A stretch of 64,000 bases of DNA from Sporosarcina jeotgali (GCF_033304595.1 NZ_CP116341.1:2831001-2895000), one strand, 5' to 3'; shown: positions 52,869 to 61,815, counted from the first letter of the stretch. Program-made: numbers and translations. The notes: generated by a model from the letters alone, not told the origin.

Positions 52869-53432
52869 CTACATAGTACCTATCTGTTTTCGTAAAGCAT
52901 CCCGCCCTCGATGCACACGTGTTTTAACGGTGCCAAGCGGAAGATCTAATATGTCGGCAATCTCTTGGAGTGGCAGTTCTTCCATATACCTTAATGTGAT
53001 TACGGAACGGTACTTTTCTGGCAGACGTCCGATTTCGTATTGAACACGTTCTTGCGTCTCCATGCGTTCGACTTCCTCTTCAGGCAAATCTTCAGCAGCT
53101 GCAATTTGTGAGTACATGTCGAGCCCTTCCGTACCAGGAACTTGCGCATCCAAGGAATAGTCTGGTTTCTTTTTCCGGATCCTGTCAATACATAAGTTCG
53201 TTGCAATTCGAAAAATCCAAGTTGAGAACTTACGCTTCTGGTCAAACGTATGCAAATTTGAATACGCTCTTACGAAAGCTTCTTGCGCGATATCTTGCGC
53301 CTCCTCCCGACTGCCGAGCATTCGGTAACAGACATGATATAAGCGGTGCTGGAACAGTATTACAATCTCCTCAAAAGAATCTTGATTCCCTTTCAGCACT
53401 TCATTTATTCGTTTATTAATCAATTCATCCAA
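52869..53432 (-). CDS. sigW: ECF sigma factor SigW
   Basis: A 187-residue ECF sigma factor. Region 2 contains YRMLGSREEAQDIAQEAFVRAY and FSTWIFRIATNLCIDR; region 4 contains LPEKYRSVITLRYMEELPLQEIADILDLPLGTVKTR. It directs transcription of envelope-stress and antibiotic-resistance genes, including its own operon and floT. The start is TTG at 53432, with GGAGG nine bases upstream. A strong SigW promoter precedes it. Confidence 0.95.
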   Translation of the reverse strand: MDELINKRINEVLKGNQDSFEEIVILFQHRLYHVCYRMLGSREEAQDIAQEAFVRAYSNLHTFDQKRKFSTWIFRIATNLCIDRIRKKKPDYSLDAQVPGTEGLDMYSQIAAAEDLPEEEVERMETQERVQYEIGRLPEKYRSVITLRYMEELPLQEIADILDLPLGTVKTRVHRGRDALRKQIGTM

Positions 53433-53472
53433 AGACTCTCATCCTCCGCTTCTGCTGCGGCTGTCCCTTCTA

Positions 53473-53499
53473 TACGGATGAAGGGGTCTACAGGTTTCA
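53473..53499 (-). promoter_or_regulatory. Autoregulatory SigW promoter
   Basis: On the minus strand TGAAAC (53499-53494), a 17-base spacer, then CGTATA (CGTA at 53476-53473). It is a perfect match to the SigW consensus. Confidence 0.88.
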
Positions 53500-53562
53500 T
53501 TAAATATAAATTCATTTTACCAAATTACTGAAAATATTGCCCTACTTTTAAAAATACATTTA

Positions 53563-53598
53563 AAAAAGAGGCATGCAACGGGATGCATGCCTCTTTTT
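53563..53598 (-). terminator. Terminator of rocF
   Basis: Perfect 15-bp arms AAAAAGAGGCATGCA and TGCATGCCTCTTTTT around ACGGGA. Confidence 0.9.
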
Positions 53599-53639
53599 CC
53601 TTACAATATATTCGTTTCAAACACTTCGATTATTCCCTA

Positions 53640-54548
53640 TCACAGTAGTTTTTCGCCGAATAATGAACCAATCAGACCGACTGCTACGTCAGCTGTTCCA
53701 TTCTTATCGTCCAGAATTGGATTCACCTCTACAAACTCCGCAGAAGTAAGCAAACCGGAATCTTGAAGCATTTCCATCGCTAAATGACTTTCGCGGTAAC
53801 TGATTCCACCTGGAACCGGTGTCCCAACTCCCGGCGTATAGAGCGGGTCTAAGCCGTCTAAGTCCAATGACAAATGCAGGCCGTCAATATTTTTAGCTGT
53901 TAAGTATTCAATTGCCTGGTTCATGACAGACGTCATTCCATCGCGGTCGATTTCATGCATCGTGAATACTTTAATCCCCAATTCTTTAATCAATTCACGT
54001 TCCCCTGGATCGACAGAACGCGCTCCGATAATCACAACATTTTCGGGTTTAATTTTTTTACCGTCTTTGTAAATGTTGACTAACTGCTCGTGTCCCATTC
54101 CAAGACTGACTGCAAGCGGCATCCCGTGAATATTGCCCGAAGGAGAAGTTGCCTCTGTATTGATATCTGCGTGTGCATCATACCAGATGACACCTAGATT
54201 ATCGTATTTCTCCGAAAGCCCTGCGAGTGTACCGATAGCCATACTATGATCACCGCCGAAAACAAGCGGAAACTCTTCAGCTTTTGTTAACGAAGCCACA
54301 CGTTCAGCAAGATCTGTGCATGCGTTCGTAACTTCATCTAAGTTTTTCAAACCTTCTTGGTCTTGTCCAACCCGTTCCCCCGTTGGAACAGCAATATCAC
54401 CCGTATCCGTTACTTGGTGGCCAATTGCTTCGAGACGAGCTACCGCACCTGCATAGCGGATTGCACTTGGCCCCATATCAACGCCTCTGCGGCTCTGTCC
54501 ATAGTCAAGCGGAACCCCTACTAATGAAATATTTAAATTCTTCTCCAT
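53640..54548 (-). CDS. rocF: Arginase
   Basis: A 302-residue Mn-dependent ureohydrolase that splits arginine into ornithine and urea. Metal ligands are in FGGDHSMAIG (His), WYDAHADINT (Asp, His, Asp) and LSLDLDGLDP (two Asp). It is full length for Bacillus arginases. It lies upstream of sigW with a terminator between. Probably AhrC/RocR regulation, but I did not identify operators. Confidence 0.95.
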   Translation of the reverse strand: MEKNLNISLVGVPLDYGQSRRGVDMGPSAIRYAGAVARLEAIGHQVTDTGDIAVPTGERVGQDQEGLKNLDEVTNACTDLAERVASLTKAEEFPLVFGGDHSMAIGTLAGLSEKYDNLGVIWYDAHADINTEATSPSGNIHGMPLAVSLGMGHEQLVNIYKDGKKIKPENVVIIGARSVDPGERELIKELGIKVFTMHEIDRDGMTSVMNQAIEYLTAKNIDGLHLSLDLDGLDPLYTPGVGTPVPGGISYRESHLAMEMLQDSGLLTSAEFVEVNPILDDKNGTADVAVGLIGSLFGEKLL

Positions 54549-54635
54549 ATCTTTTTCCCCCTGATGTTTTCAATTTCTACATTCCTATTGTATCCGCTTT
54601 AAACTAATGGCTCAACTCAGCAATATACTGAATAT

Positions 54636-56744
54636 TTATTCACCCTGTCTTCGTGTTCCCGTAAACTTTTCAATCAGTTCTGGAATGTCAGTTGCCGGGA
54701 TCGGCCGGCTGTAATAATAGCCTTGTCCTTCTCTGCACCCTAACCGTTTAACGATTTCAGCCTGCTCAGCATTTTCAATTCCTTCTGCTATCACATTCAT
54801 GCCCGCAATGTCCGCCATTGTAACGATTGCTTTAATGATAGCTCGACTATTTTCACTTGTTTCAATATCCCGGACAAACGACATATCAATTTTCAGTGTT
54901 TCTGCAGGGAATTCTTTTATATAGCTGAACGAACTGAATCCTGTCCCAAAGTCATCAATCGATACAACAAATCCAAGATCCCGCAGCCTGATTAGTGCAG
55001 CACTCATCTCTAACCGATCCGCAAAAGCACTCTCTGTCACTTCCATTTCAATGGTTGCAGGATCGATTCTTGTCTTGTCTATAAGAGATTGAACAAACGG
55101 AATGAGATCAGGACTCTCTAACTGGACCGCTGAGAGGTTTACTGCGATTGTTGTCGGCAACACTCGTATAGCCTGAAGCTGCTTTGCCTTTTTAAATGCC
55201 TCTTCTAAAATCCATTCACCTAAAGGAATGATAATTTTCGTCTCTTCTGCAAGAGCTATGAATTTGTCAGGAGGTATTCTTCCTAGATCCGGGTGCTGCC
55301 ATCTTACTAATGCTTCAAACCCGACGATTTCTTCTTTCGCTAAATTCACTTTTGGCTGATACTCCAATAAGAAATGACCTTCTTTGACGCTTTTGCGAAG
55401 CTCATTTTCCAAAATTATTCTATCCAGTGATTTAGAGTACATATCCGGAACAAAAATAGCGCTTCCTGAACCGCCTTGTTTTTTCACGTACTGCATCGCC
55501 TGCTCTGTTGTTGTGATCCAGCCAGGCACTTCAGTAGCATGGAGCGGATATACAGACAGTCCGCAGCTGACGGAAGGATTATACAATTGTCCGCCCACTT
55601 CAATAGGTGTTTCGATTATTTTTTGCAGTGCGCACGTACATTCGAATAGTTCATCTGCTGACTGTCCGCTCTTTATTACAAAAGCAAACTCATCTCCAGC
55701 GATTCTTCCGCATATCTTTCCATCTAGATACTCAGTAAGGCGCTCAGCAATCTTTCCTAGGATTTCATCGCCGCGATCATGACCAAACGTTTCATTGGCA
55801 TAGCGCAGCTTGTCAATGTTGAGGTGCACTAACCCTAATAATTCATCCGTATTTTTCGCACGATCGATTTCAACAAACAGCTTTTTTAAAAATGCTCTTC
55901 GATTGAGTAAGCCCGTCAGCTGATCAATAGATGACAAATCCATAATGAGTTGTTCTTGCTCTTTCGCAGCAGTGTTATCCTGCATAACTAAAACACTGTA
56001 CCCTGCAAATTCGCCCTCTGTCGTAATTCGAGAGATGCTACCGCTCATCTGCAGCACACAATTTTGGTTCACTTTTAAACTGAATTCCACAGATACTTCG
56101 TGTTCATCCGTCTGATTGACGAGTCGAAGAGCCTCTTTCATCTTCACTTGGTCTTCATCTGTCATGGCATCCAAAACGTTTGGACTTGGTCCGCCCATCA
56201 GCTTTTCTACCGAAGGTGATTGGTAGTGGACGATGCCTTCAGCATCCGCCACGGCTATGTAGTCACCCGAGTTTTCCGTAATGAGCCGATACAATTCCGC
56301 CTGCTTTCGCAAGGATGCTTCGATGTTCTTCTTTTCAGTTAAGTTGTGTCGGATGGAAATATATTGTTCCGGAATTCCTTTGTCATTTAAGAACGGAACA
56401 ATCGTTGTATCCACCCAATAAAGGGAACCGTCCTTAGCACGATTGCAGATTTCACCCCGCCAAATCTGTCCCTTGCCAATCGTTTTCCACATTTCTTTAA
56501 AAAATGTTTTTGGATGAACGCCTGAATTGACAATTCGCTGGTTTGCACCGATAAGCTCCTCTTGAGAGTACTTGGAGAGGTCGGAGAAAAACTCATTTGC
56601 ATACGTAATTTTCCCGGTTTTATCGGTAACTGCCACAATAGCAGAATTATCAATCGCAAAAACAATGTCGTTCAATAACTGAGAGACTTCTAAGTGCTGT
56701 TGACGATTCGCTAGGTTATGAATCATATCTCGATGGTTCGTCAT
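54636..56744 (-). CDS. PAS-PAS-GGDEF-EAL protein (probable c-di-GMP phosphodiesterase)
   Basis: 702 residues, no membrane helix. PAS 1 (about 25-145) contains ITYANEFFSDLSKYSQEELIGANQRI and ends in a PAC segment; PAS 2 is about 150-270. The GGDEF domain (about 275-435) has a degenerate active site (AGDEF for GGDEF), so cyclase activity is doubtful. The EAL domain (about 445-695) keeps GFEALVRW, the DDFGTG loop and the catalytic Lys/Glu (LKIDMSFV, IAEGIEN), so it is probably an active c-di-GMP phosphodiesterase. AGAGGTGACCT precedes the ATG. Confidence 0.93.
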   Translation of the reverse strand: MTNHRDMIHNLANRQQHLEVSQLLNDIVFAIDNSAIVAVTDKTGKITYANEFFSDLSKYSQEELIGANQRIVNSGVHPKTFFKEMWKTIGKGQIWRGEICNRAKDGSLYWVDTTIVPFLNDKGIPEQYISIRHNLTEKKNIEASLRKQAELYRLITENSGDYIAVADAEGIVHYQSPSVEKLMGGPSPNVLDAMTDEDQVKMKEALRLVNQTDEHEVSVEFSLKVNQNCVLQMSGSISRITTEGEFAGYSVLVMQDNTAAKEQEQLIMDLSSIDQLTGLLNRRAFLKKLFVEIDRAKNTDELLGLVHLNIDKLRYANETFGHDRGDEILGKIAERLTEYLDGKICGRIAGDEFAFVIKSGQSADELFECTCALQKIIETPIEVGGQLYNPSVSCGLSVYPLHATEVPGWITTTEQAMQYVKKQGGSGSAIFVPDMYSKSLDRIILENELRKSVKEGHFLLEYQPKVNLAKEEIVGFEALVRWQHPDLGRIPPDKFIALAEETKIIIPLGEWILEEAFKKAKQLQAIRVLPTTIAVNLSAVQLESPDLIPFVQSLIDKTRIDPATIEMEVTESAFADRLEMSAALIRLRDLGFVVSIDDFGTGFSSFSYIKEFPAETLKIDMSFVRDIETSENSRAIIKAIVTMADIAGMNVIAEGIENAEQAEIVKRLGCREGQGYYYSRPIPATDIPELIEKFTGTRRQGE

Positions 56745-56797
56745 AGGTCACCTCTTTCATCCCGGGTCTGCCCGGGCATTCTGCTACTGCATACAAA

Positions 56798-56832
56798 CAA
56801 AAAAACCCTTTCCCTAATTCAGGGAAGGATCA
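56798..56832 (-). terminator. Terminator downstream of the tRNA cluster
   Basis: CCTTCCCT-gaatt-AGGGAAAGG on the minus strand is followed by GTTTTTTTG. The 56833-57046 gap holds short hairpins but no gene that I can see. Confidence 0.7.
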
Positions 56833-57020
56833 AGAAGGTTCTATATAAAGTTATCGGTTCATTCTTTTACGTATTTATTAAAGCATTTTTTCGGATTATT
56901 CGATTGAAAGTTTTTTAGGTTAGATGTTTTTAATAGTAGCAGGTTTCAAGCTTGCATTTCCAAGCAGTGTTTTCTTTTCTTGCATGGTATTGCTCCAAAT
57001 ACCTTGCGGTATTTCTCGCA

Positions 57021-57047
57021 AATTTTTCAAACAAAGTTTGAAAAATT
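57021..57047. repeat. Perfect AT-rich inverted repeat abutting tRNA-Gln
   Basis: AATTTTTCAAAC (57021-57032), AAA, GTTTGAAAAATT (57036-57047). It touches the 3' CCA of tRNA-Gln. A processing or termination signal is likely. Confidence 0.6.
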
Positions 57048-57121
57048 GGCTGGGGTAGCTGGATTCGAACCAACGAGTGACGGAGTCAAAGTCCGTTGCC
57101 TTACCGCTTGGCTATACCCCA
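57047..57121 (-). tRNA. tRNA-Gln (TTG)
   Basis: 75 nt with encoded CCA. The acceptor stem is TGGGGTA/TACCCCA, the anticodon loop TTTTGAC region is centred on TTG, and the T-loop is GGTTCGAATCC. Last gene of the cluster in transcription order. Confidence 0.95.
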
Positions 57122-57204
57122 GTAATTAAAAAAATCGGCTCATCTCTGCGCCGGAGTCCTACTAATTATACTAACCACTATTATAAAAATCTATACATAA
57201 AAAA

Positions 57205-57289
57205 TGGTGGTGGGGGACGGATTCGAACCGCCGAACCCGGAGGGAGCGGATTTACAGTCCGCCGCGTTTAGCCACTTCGCTACCCCACC
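57205..57289 (-). tRNA. tRNA-Tyr (GTA)
   Basis: 85 nt with encoded CCA and a long variable arm. Acceptor GGTGGGG/CCCCACC; anticodon GTA in CTGTAAA. Confidence 0.96.
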
Positions 57290-57356
57290 ATTGGTTTATG
57301 ATTGATAAGCGTGCATGGCGACATCGCTTATCGACTATGTATTACTGGAACAAACA

Positions 57357-57431
57357 TGGTGACCCCTACGGGATTCGAACCCGTGTTACCGCCGTGAAAG
57401 GGCGGTGTCTTAACCGCTTGACCAAGGGGCC
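57357..57431 (-). tRNA. tRNA-Glu (TTC)
   Basis: 75 nt with encoded CCA. Acceptor GGCCCCT/AGGGGTC; anticodon TTC in CTTTCAC. Confidence 0.96.
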
Positions 57432-57475
57432 ATTTATAACTGCTAAACTGTCGCCTGCTGTTCAGCACAGCTTAC

Positions 57476-57551
57476 TGGAGCTTCCAACCGGATTCGAACC
57501 GGTGACCTCTTCCTTACCATGGAAGCACTCTACCTACTGAGCTATGGAAGC
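57476..57551 (-). tRNA. tRNA-Thr (GGT)
   Basis: 76 nt with encoded CCA. Acceptor GCTTCCA/TGGAAGC; anticodon loop ATGGTAA. Confidence 0.95.
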
Positions 57552-57565
57552 ATAGGCATGGAAAA

Positions 57566-57640
57566 TGGCTCCGCAGGTAGGACTCGAACCTACGACCGAT
57601 CGGTTAACAGCCGATTGCTCTACCACTGAGCTACTGCGGA
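57566..57640 (-). tRNA. tRNA-Asn (GTT)
   Basis: 75 nt with encoded CCA. Acceptor TCCGCAG/CTGCGGA; anticodon loop CTGTTAA. First gene of the Asn-Thr-Glu-Tyr-Gln cluster. No rRNA is seen in the window; an rrn operon often lies close to such clusters. Confidence 0.96.
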
Positions 57641-57760
57641 ATACTAGTATTTGCTTTTATCGAACATCAAAAATTATACCATAACTTTAAAAGATAGCAA
57701 TAGTTTTCATAAAGATGTTCTTTCGTCTGTTGACGACTTTTACATAATAGCATGGGGTGC

Positions 57761-57789
57761 GCATAATGGTCAAGCCTTCATCATAAAGT
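57761..57789 (+). promoter_or_regulatory. Candidate sporulation (SigE-like) promoter
   Basis: GCATAAT, 14 bases, CATAAAGT, upstream of the pdaB-like gene. The -10 resembles SigE (CATA-N2-T). The match is short. Confidence 0.35.
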
Positions 57790-57818
57790 ACAGTAAACAT
57801 GTTTGAAAGGAGCTTTTT

Positions 57819-58481
57819 GTGCTAAAAAAAATCGGTTCGATTCTCATCATCTGCACGCTAATTCTCGTATTATGGCCATCTTCCATTACAGCTCCTAAAA
57901 TCTTAAGCGTGTTCAAACTGACACAAGAACCTGATGTGGTGGTCAGGGGCACTTCCGGTTCAGCACTGACTTTGGATATTTCGTTTGGTGATACTGCTCT
58001 TGAAGATTGGATTGCAGAAATTGAAGCACCTTACCCTTTGTTACTGGTGGATACCGCATGGGCAAAACGCTTTCCTGACTCAGCTGAGCTCATTCAAAAA
58101 AAGAATATCCCGGTTGCTCTTTTAGGAAATGAAGGCGCCGCCTATGAAAAAGATGCTGAACTCTTCACGAAGCAGCTAGAAGATTTCACACTTTTATTCA
58201 AGAAAAAACCTCTTTGGTTCCGTACAAGCGATGAAACTTTTCCAAAAAAACTCCAAGAGACCTTATGGAAGTATGAAATAAATGCCCTTGGTTCCACTTT
58301 ACGCTGGAAAGGCGGGAAGCTGCCGCCTCATAAGAGAGGTGAAATTTTGACCGTTTCCCTGGAACGAAAGGGAAAAACTACCTTGGATGATATCGATCGC
58401 TTACGAGCCAGCCGTGAATTCCAATCCGTAGAAGATGTATTATTCGCGACAGACGTTAAAACCAAAAAAATTCCTGAATAA
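57819..58481 (+). CDS. PdaB-position polysaccharide-deacetylase-like protein, active site degraded
   Basis: 220 residues with an N-terminal membrane anchor (about 5-23). It occupies the pdaB (ybaN) position beside kbaA and gerD. LTLDISFGDTALEDW resembles the PdaB version of the deacetylase motif (TFDIS-W-GD). However, the metal-binding His segment is replaced (LLGNEGAAYEKDAE where GNHGxxH is expected), and FRTSDETFPKKL stands where an RPPYG-type motif should be. It is also shorter than PdaB (about 250). I infer a non-catalytic homolog, possibly still structural in cortex formation. GTG start with AAAGGAG six bases upstream. Confidence 0.7.
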   Translation: MLKKIGSILIICTLILVLWPSSITAPKILSVFKLTQEPDVVVRGTSGSALTLDISFGDTALEDWIAEIEAPYPLLLVDTAWAKRFPDSAELIQKKNIPVALLGNEGAAYEKDAELFTKQLEDFTLLFKKKPLWFRTSDETFPKKLQETLWKYEINALGSTLRWKGGKLPPHKRGEILTVSLERKGKTTLDDIDRLRASREFQSVEDVLFATDVKTKKIPE

Positions 58482-58482
58482 C

Positions 58483-58526
58483 AAAAAACGCACAACTAAC
58501 GATTTTCGCTAGTGTGCGTCTTTTGT
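58483..58526. terminator. Bidirectional terminator between the pdaB-like gene and kbaA
   Basis: ACGCACA...TGTGCGT with extra pairs inside, flanked by A-run and T-run. Confidence 0.8.
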
Positions 58527-59203
58527 TATTTTGCATTCGCAGCTTTTTGCTTTCTGCGCTCTGCTTTTCGTGCATCTAATTTTACCTTGTCCTCATCTGA
58601 CTTCCGATTGTACTTCGGCAAGGCGAGCAGTTGATAAGAATTCACTGCAATAAGCGGGAATAACATAATTGTCACCCACGTGTCGACATCTCCATTACGG
58701 ACCATCAAAGCCGGCAGCCATTCAATTGTTGTAATGACAATCATGAAAAACAATGCTGAGATTAAAATATGTTTTTTTGTCCACTGCGCTTTGAACCAAG
58801 CCGTTACTGCTGCGGTACCAACTAGTATTGCAAGCAGCACCATATAGAGAACAGTCCGTCCTGTATCCTCAGAGGTCAGGCGGAACCTGAAGAATACGAG
58901 GTCAAAAAGAACAACGACAATTAACAGCAACTGTATCCAATTCCAGAGTGTCAACGTTCTAAACAAATTGACTCCGAACTGATGAATGGTCAAATACGCG
59001 AAGAATCCCATTTGTGCGATTACACTCATCGTAAATCCTAGGAATACCATCCATAAAAAAGCACCTAAAAACTGAAAATATTCTCCTGTTGATAAGTACG
59101 AGTAAAAAAAGTTCCAACGAACAATCAGTCCGACAATTCCAGTAATGGCCCCGCCTAAAAGCAGAGCGCGTATGAAAAATTTCATCCAATTTCGTATAGT
59201 CAC
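58526..59203 (-). CDS. kbaA: KinB-signalling pathway activation protein
   Basis: A 225-residue membrane protein with about six helices (from residue 12 to 195) and a basic C-terminal tail (LDARKAERRKQKAANAK). The position between gerD and the pdaB-like gene and the topology match KbaA, needed for KinB-dependent entry into sporulation in B. subtilis. No kinB gene is in the window. Confidence 0.88.
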   Translation of the reverse strand: MTIRNWMKFFIRALLLGGAITGIVGLIVRWNFFYSYLSTGEYFQFLGAFLWMVFLGFTMSVIAQMGFFAYLTIHQFGVNLFRTLTLWNWIQLLLIVVVLFDLVFFRFRLTSEDTGRTVLYMVLLAILVGTAAVTAWFKAQWTKKHILISALFFMIVITTIEWLPALMVRNGDVDTWVTIMLFPLIAVNSYQLLALPKYNRKSDEDKVKLDARKAERRKQKAANAK

Positions 59204-59281
59204 AGCAGAGTTCCTCCGTTTTAATTACTGCTTCTAGTGTAACAGCCATTTATCGAAAAATCTATTTCATTCAACAGTCTT

Positions 59282-59313
59282 TGCATAATCCGCGCAAAGT
59301 TGTGAACAATAAT
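59282..59313 (+). promoter_or_regulatory. Candidate SigG promoter of gerD
   Basis: TGCATA (59282-59287), 19 bases, CAATAAT (59307-59313). It is near the SigG pattern TGHATA-N18-CATWHTA; gerD is a forespore gene in B. subtilis. Confidence 0.4.
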
Positions 59314-59342
59314 TGAAAAGCCAGTGGAGGGATTCCAAATTC

Positions 59343-59942
59343 ATGAAAAAATTAGCGATGTATCTGCTCCCTGTCCTATTCGTCTTATCTGCATGCAGCA
59401 ACGGACCAAATGCAGCTCCTTCTTACGATGAAACAAAAAAGATGATGACTGATGCAATACAAACGGAGGAAGGAAAAAAGGCAATCAGACAGCTGCTGAC
59501 AGAAGAAGAATTTCGTAAACAGCTTGTCCTCGAACAGCCTGAAGTAACTTCCGCTATTGAATCGACGCTGCTTTCAAAAGAGGGGAAAGACTTCTGGAAA
59601 GAAACGTTCGATGATCCGAAGTTCCAAAAAACGATTGCAACGAGTATGAAGGATCAGCAAAAAGAAATTATGAAAGCTTTGATGAATGACGCCTCATTCC
59701 AAAAAGAGCTTGAAGAATTTTTTGGGACGCCAGATATGCAAAAACAGTTAGAAAACATCTTACACTCGGGTTCTTTGAAGAAAGAATTCGAAAAAGCGAT
59801 TGAAGAAACGATTAGCAGCCCACTGCTCCAAGCAAAGTGGCAAGAACTTATTTTGCAAGCGGGTGAAGTGAAGCCTGTTGAAAAAGATGATAAGAAAAAG
59901 AAGAAGGACGATGAAAAAGAAGAAAGCGGAGGGGGCAAATAA
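59343..59942 (+). CDS. gerD: Spore germination lipoprotein GerD
   Basis: 199 residues. The signal peptide ends in the lipobox FVLSACSNG. A helical body (about 30-165) follows with repeated FxKELEEFF/QKTIATSMKDQQKEIM-type segments, then a highly charged tail (KDDKKKKKDDEKEE). GerD is an inner-spore-membrane scaffold that clusters nutrient germinant receptors. ATG at 59343; GTGGAGG is 12 bases upstream, a slightly long spacing. It is convergent with salA. Confidence 0.9.
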   Translation: MKKLAMYLLPVLFVLSACSNGPNAAPSYDETKKMMTDAIQTEEGKKAIRQLLTEEEFRKQLVLEQPEVTSAIESTLLSKEGKDFWKETFDDPKFQKTIATSMKDQQKEIMKALMNDASFQKELEEFFGTPDMQKQLENILHSGSLKKEFEKAIEETISSPLLQAKWQELILQAGEVKPVEKDDKKKKKDDEKEESGGGK

Positions 59943-59960
59943 CCCCACTCCGCTTTTTCT
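59926..59960. terminator. Bidirectional terminator between gerD and salA
   Basis: AGCGGAGgGGG...CCCcACTCCGCT, followed by TTTTTC, overlaps the gerD stop. Confidence 0.8.
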
Positions 59961-61018
59961 TATTTCTGGATTTTATCCACAACGTTTTGGGCGATTTCCA
60001 AGTAAATTTTTCCGATCGGGTGATCCTCTGCATATACAGAAGGCGCGAAGTCCTCTTCATCCCAATCCGGCTGGCCTAGTGGAATTTGTCCGAGTAATTC
60101 TGTGCGAAGTTCTTCTGCAAGCCGCTTTCCACCGCCAGAACCGAAAACAAATTCTTTCTCGCCCGTTTGTTTAGACTCAAACCAAGACATGTTTTCAATA
60201 ACTCCGAGCAACGCGTGATCTGTTTGCAATGCCATTGCACCTGCACGAGCCGCTACAAATGCAGCTGTTGGGTGCGGTGTCGTCACAACGATCTCTTTAG
60301 AAGCTGGAATCATCTGATGAATATCGAGCGCCACATCGCCTGTACCCGGCGGAAGGTCAAGAATCATATAATCCAGATCGCCCCACTCGACGTCTCTGAA
60401 AAACTGATCGAGCACTTTACCGAGCATCGGTCCGCGCCAGACAACAGGTGCGTTGTCTTCAACGAAGAAGCCCATTGAAATGACTTTAACGCCTTTGCGC
60501 TCAACTGGAATTATCCGATCCCCGCGGATTACAGGTGATTCTGTAACTCCCATCATATCTGGAACGCTGAAGCCGTAAATATCTGAGTCGATCAGACCGA
60601 CTTTTTTACCAAGACGCGCCAGACCCACTGCCAAGTTAACGGAAACTGTCGACTTTCCGACTCCGCCTTTACCGGACGCAACAGAGATGAACGTCACGTC
60701 ATTAATTGGAGAAAGTAAATCTTGTGCTTCTGCAGCTGTTGCAGTTCCACGGAATTTCTCCAATGTCTCTTGCGGCAATTCTTCAAATCGAATGCCGACT
60801 GAATCAGCACCCGCAGCCTTCAGCACTTCAACGATCTTGGTTTGAAGTGTCATTTGTTCAGCTGTGTTCACTTTAGCGATCGCTATTTTCACGCTTACAT
60901 GCGCTTTTTCAGGCTTGATGGTAATGCCGACGATCCCATCTGTCTCTGCTAATGTTTTATGTAAAAATGGATCGCTCATACCGCCTAGTAATTCGCGTAC
61001 TGTTTCTTCATTCATCAC
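59960..61018 (-). CDS. salA: Mrp/NBP35-family ATPase (SalA)
   Basis: 352 residues. The N-terminal MIP18/DUF59 domain (about 5-85) is followed by the P-loop ATPase with deviant Walker A ASGKGGVGKST (near 113-123), switch DSDIYGFSVPDMMG and DLPPGTGDVAL. Mrp proteins carry iron-sulfur clusters; in B. subtilis SalA acts as an ATP-dependent transcription factor for scoC. I do not see the CxxC cluster typical of NBP35-type scaffolds near the C-terminus. Neighbours gerD and cwlD match B. subtilis synteny. Confidence 0.92.
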   Translation of the reverse strand: MMNEETVRELLGGMSDPFLHKTLAETDGIVGITIKPEKAHVSVKIAIAKVNTAEQMTLQTKIVEVLKAAGADSVGIRFEELPQETLEKFRGTATAAEAQDLLSPINDVTFISVASGKGGVGKSTVSVNLAVGLARLGKKVGLIDSDIYGFSVPDMMGVTESPVIRGDRIIPVERKGVKVISMGFFVEDNAPVVWRGPMLGKVLDQFFRDVEWGDLDYMILDLPPGTGDVALDIHQMIPASKEIVVTTPHPTAAFVAARAGAMALQTDHALLGVIENMSWFESKQTGEKEFVFGSGGGKRLAEELRTELLGQIPLGQPDWDEEDFAPSVYAEDHPIGKIYLEIAQNVVDKIQK

Positions 61019-61098
61019 AACGGAACACTCCTTAGAGGTTTAGTAAATTCACCTCCAAGTATAGCATAGTACACCTTTTGCGTAAGGGGATGCGCTTA

Positions 61099-61815
61099 TC
61101 ACTTTTGTTCCATAAGCTGGTGTCTTACTACTCCTTCAACAATTGCATCTGCCACCTTCTTGCGATATTTCGGATCCGCCAGCAATTTGTGTTCCTCGGG
61201 ATTGGAGATGAACCCTGTTTCTACAATTACAGAAGGAACTTGGATATTTTTCAATAAATATATTCCTTTAATCTTCATGGCTTCACGGTCAGTATTCTTT
61301 AGCTGGTCTTTAAACGCACCCTGAATCGATTTTGCGAGCGCTTCCCCGCCTTCATGACCTTCTGGGTGATAAAACACTTGGGCACCCCTCCATTGCGTCT
61401 GCGGTATTGCATTCACGTGGACACTTAAGAACAAATCAGGCTCTTCGTTTTCTGCAATTTGAACACGCATCTTCAAATCTTCAAACTTCCGTTCACGCAT
61501 CGATGAAAATTCCTTGTCTGGCGCATGTTCAGCCATTGCATCTCCAGGTTTTGTGCGCGTCATGACAACGGTAGCGCCTTTTTGTTTCAGCTTCTTTTCC
61601 ACTTCTTTTGTAATAGCAAGATTGACGTCACTTTCAATAAGCTCATCCGTAGAGGCGCCGCCATCTTCTCCTCCATGGCCTGCATCCAGCAGCACTTTAA
61701 CCCCCGCGAGCTCAGCCGGCATGAAAAATGCTCGATCCGAAGCATTCACTCCATACCAGACAACACTTAAAGAACACACTAGTAATAAGGTAATAATCAT
61801 TACACGCTTCTTCAT
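61099..61815 (-). CDS. cwlD: N-acetylmuramoyl-L-alanine amidase CwlD
   Basis: A 238-residue zinc amidase_3. The N-terminal signal anchor is about 5-25. Zinc ligands are in VLLDAGHGGEDGGA (His), SDVNLAITKEV (Glu) and FLSVHVNAIP (His); the catalytic Glu is in PSVIVETGFISN. It works with PdaA to make the muramic-delta-lactam of the spore cortex, needed for germination. A SigE-like element (TCATATT, 14 bases, CGTATAGT) lies just upstream on the minus strand. Confidence 0.95.
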   Translation of the reverse strand: MKKRVMIITLLLVCSLSVVWYGVNASDRAFFMPAELAGVKVLLDAGHGGEDGGASTDELIESDVNLAITKEVEKKLKQKGATVVMTRTKPGDAMAEHAPDKEFSSMRERKFEDLKMRVQIAENEEPDLFLSVHVNAIPQTQWRGAQVFYHPEGHEGGEALAKSIQGAFKDQLKNTDREAMKIKGIYLLKNIQVPSVIVETGFISNPEEHKLLADPKYRKKVADAIVEGVVRHQLMEQK

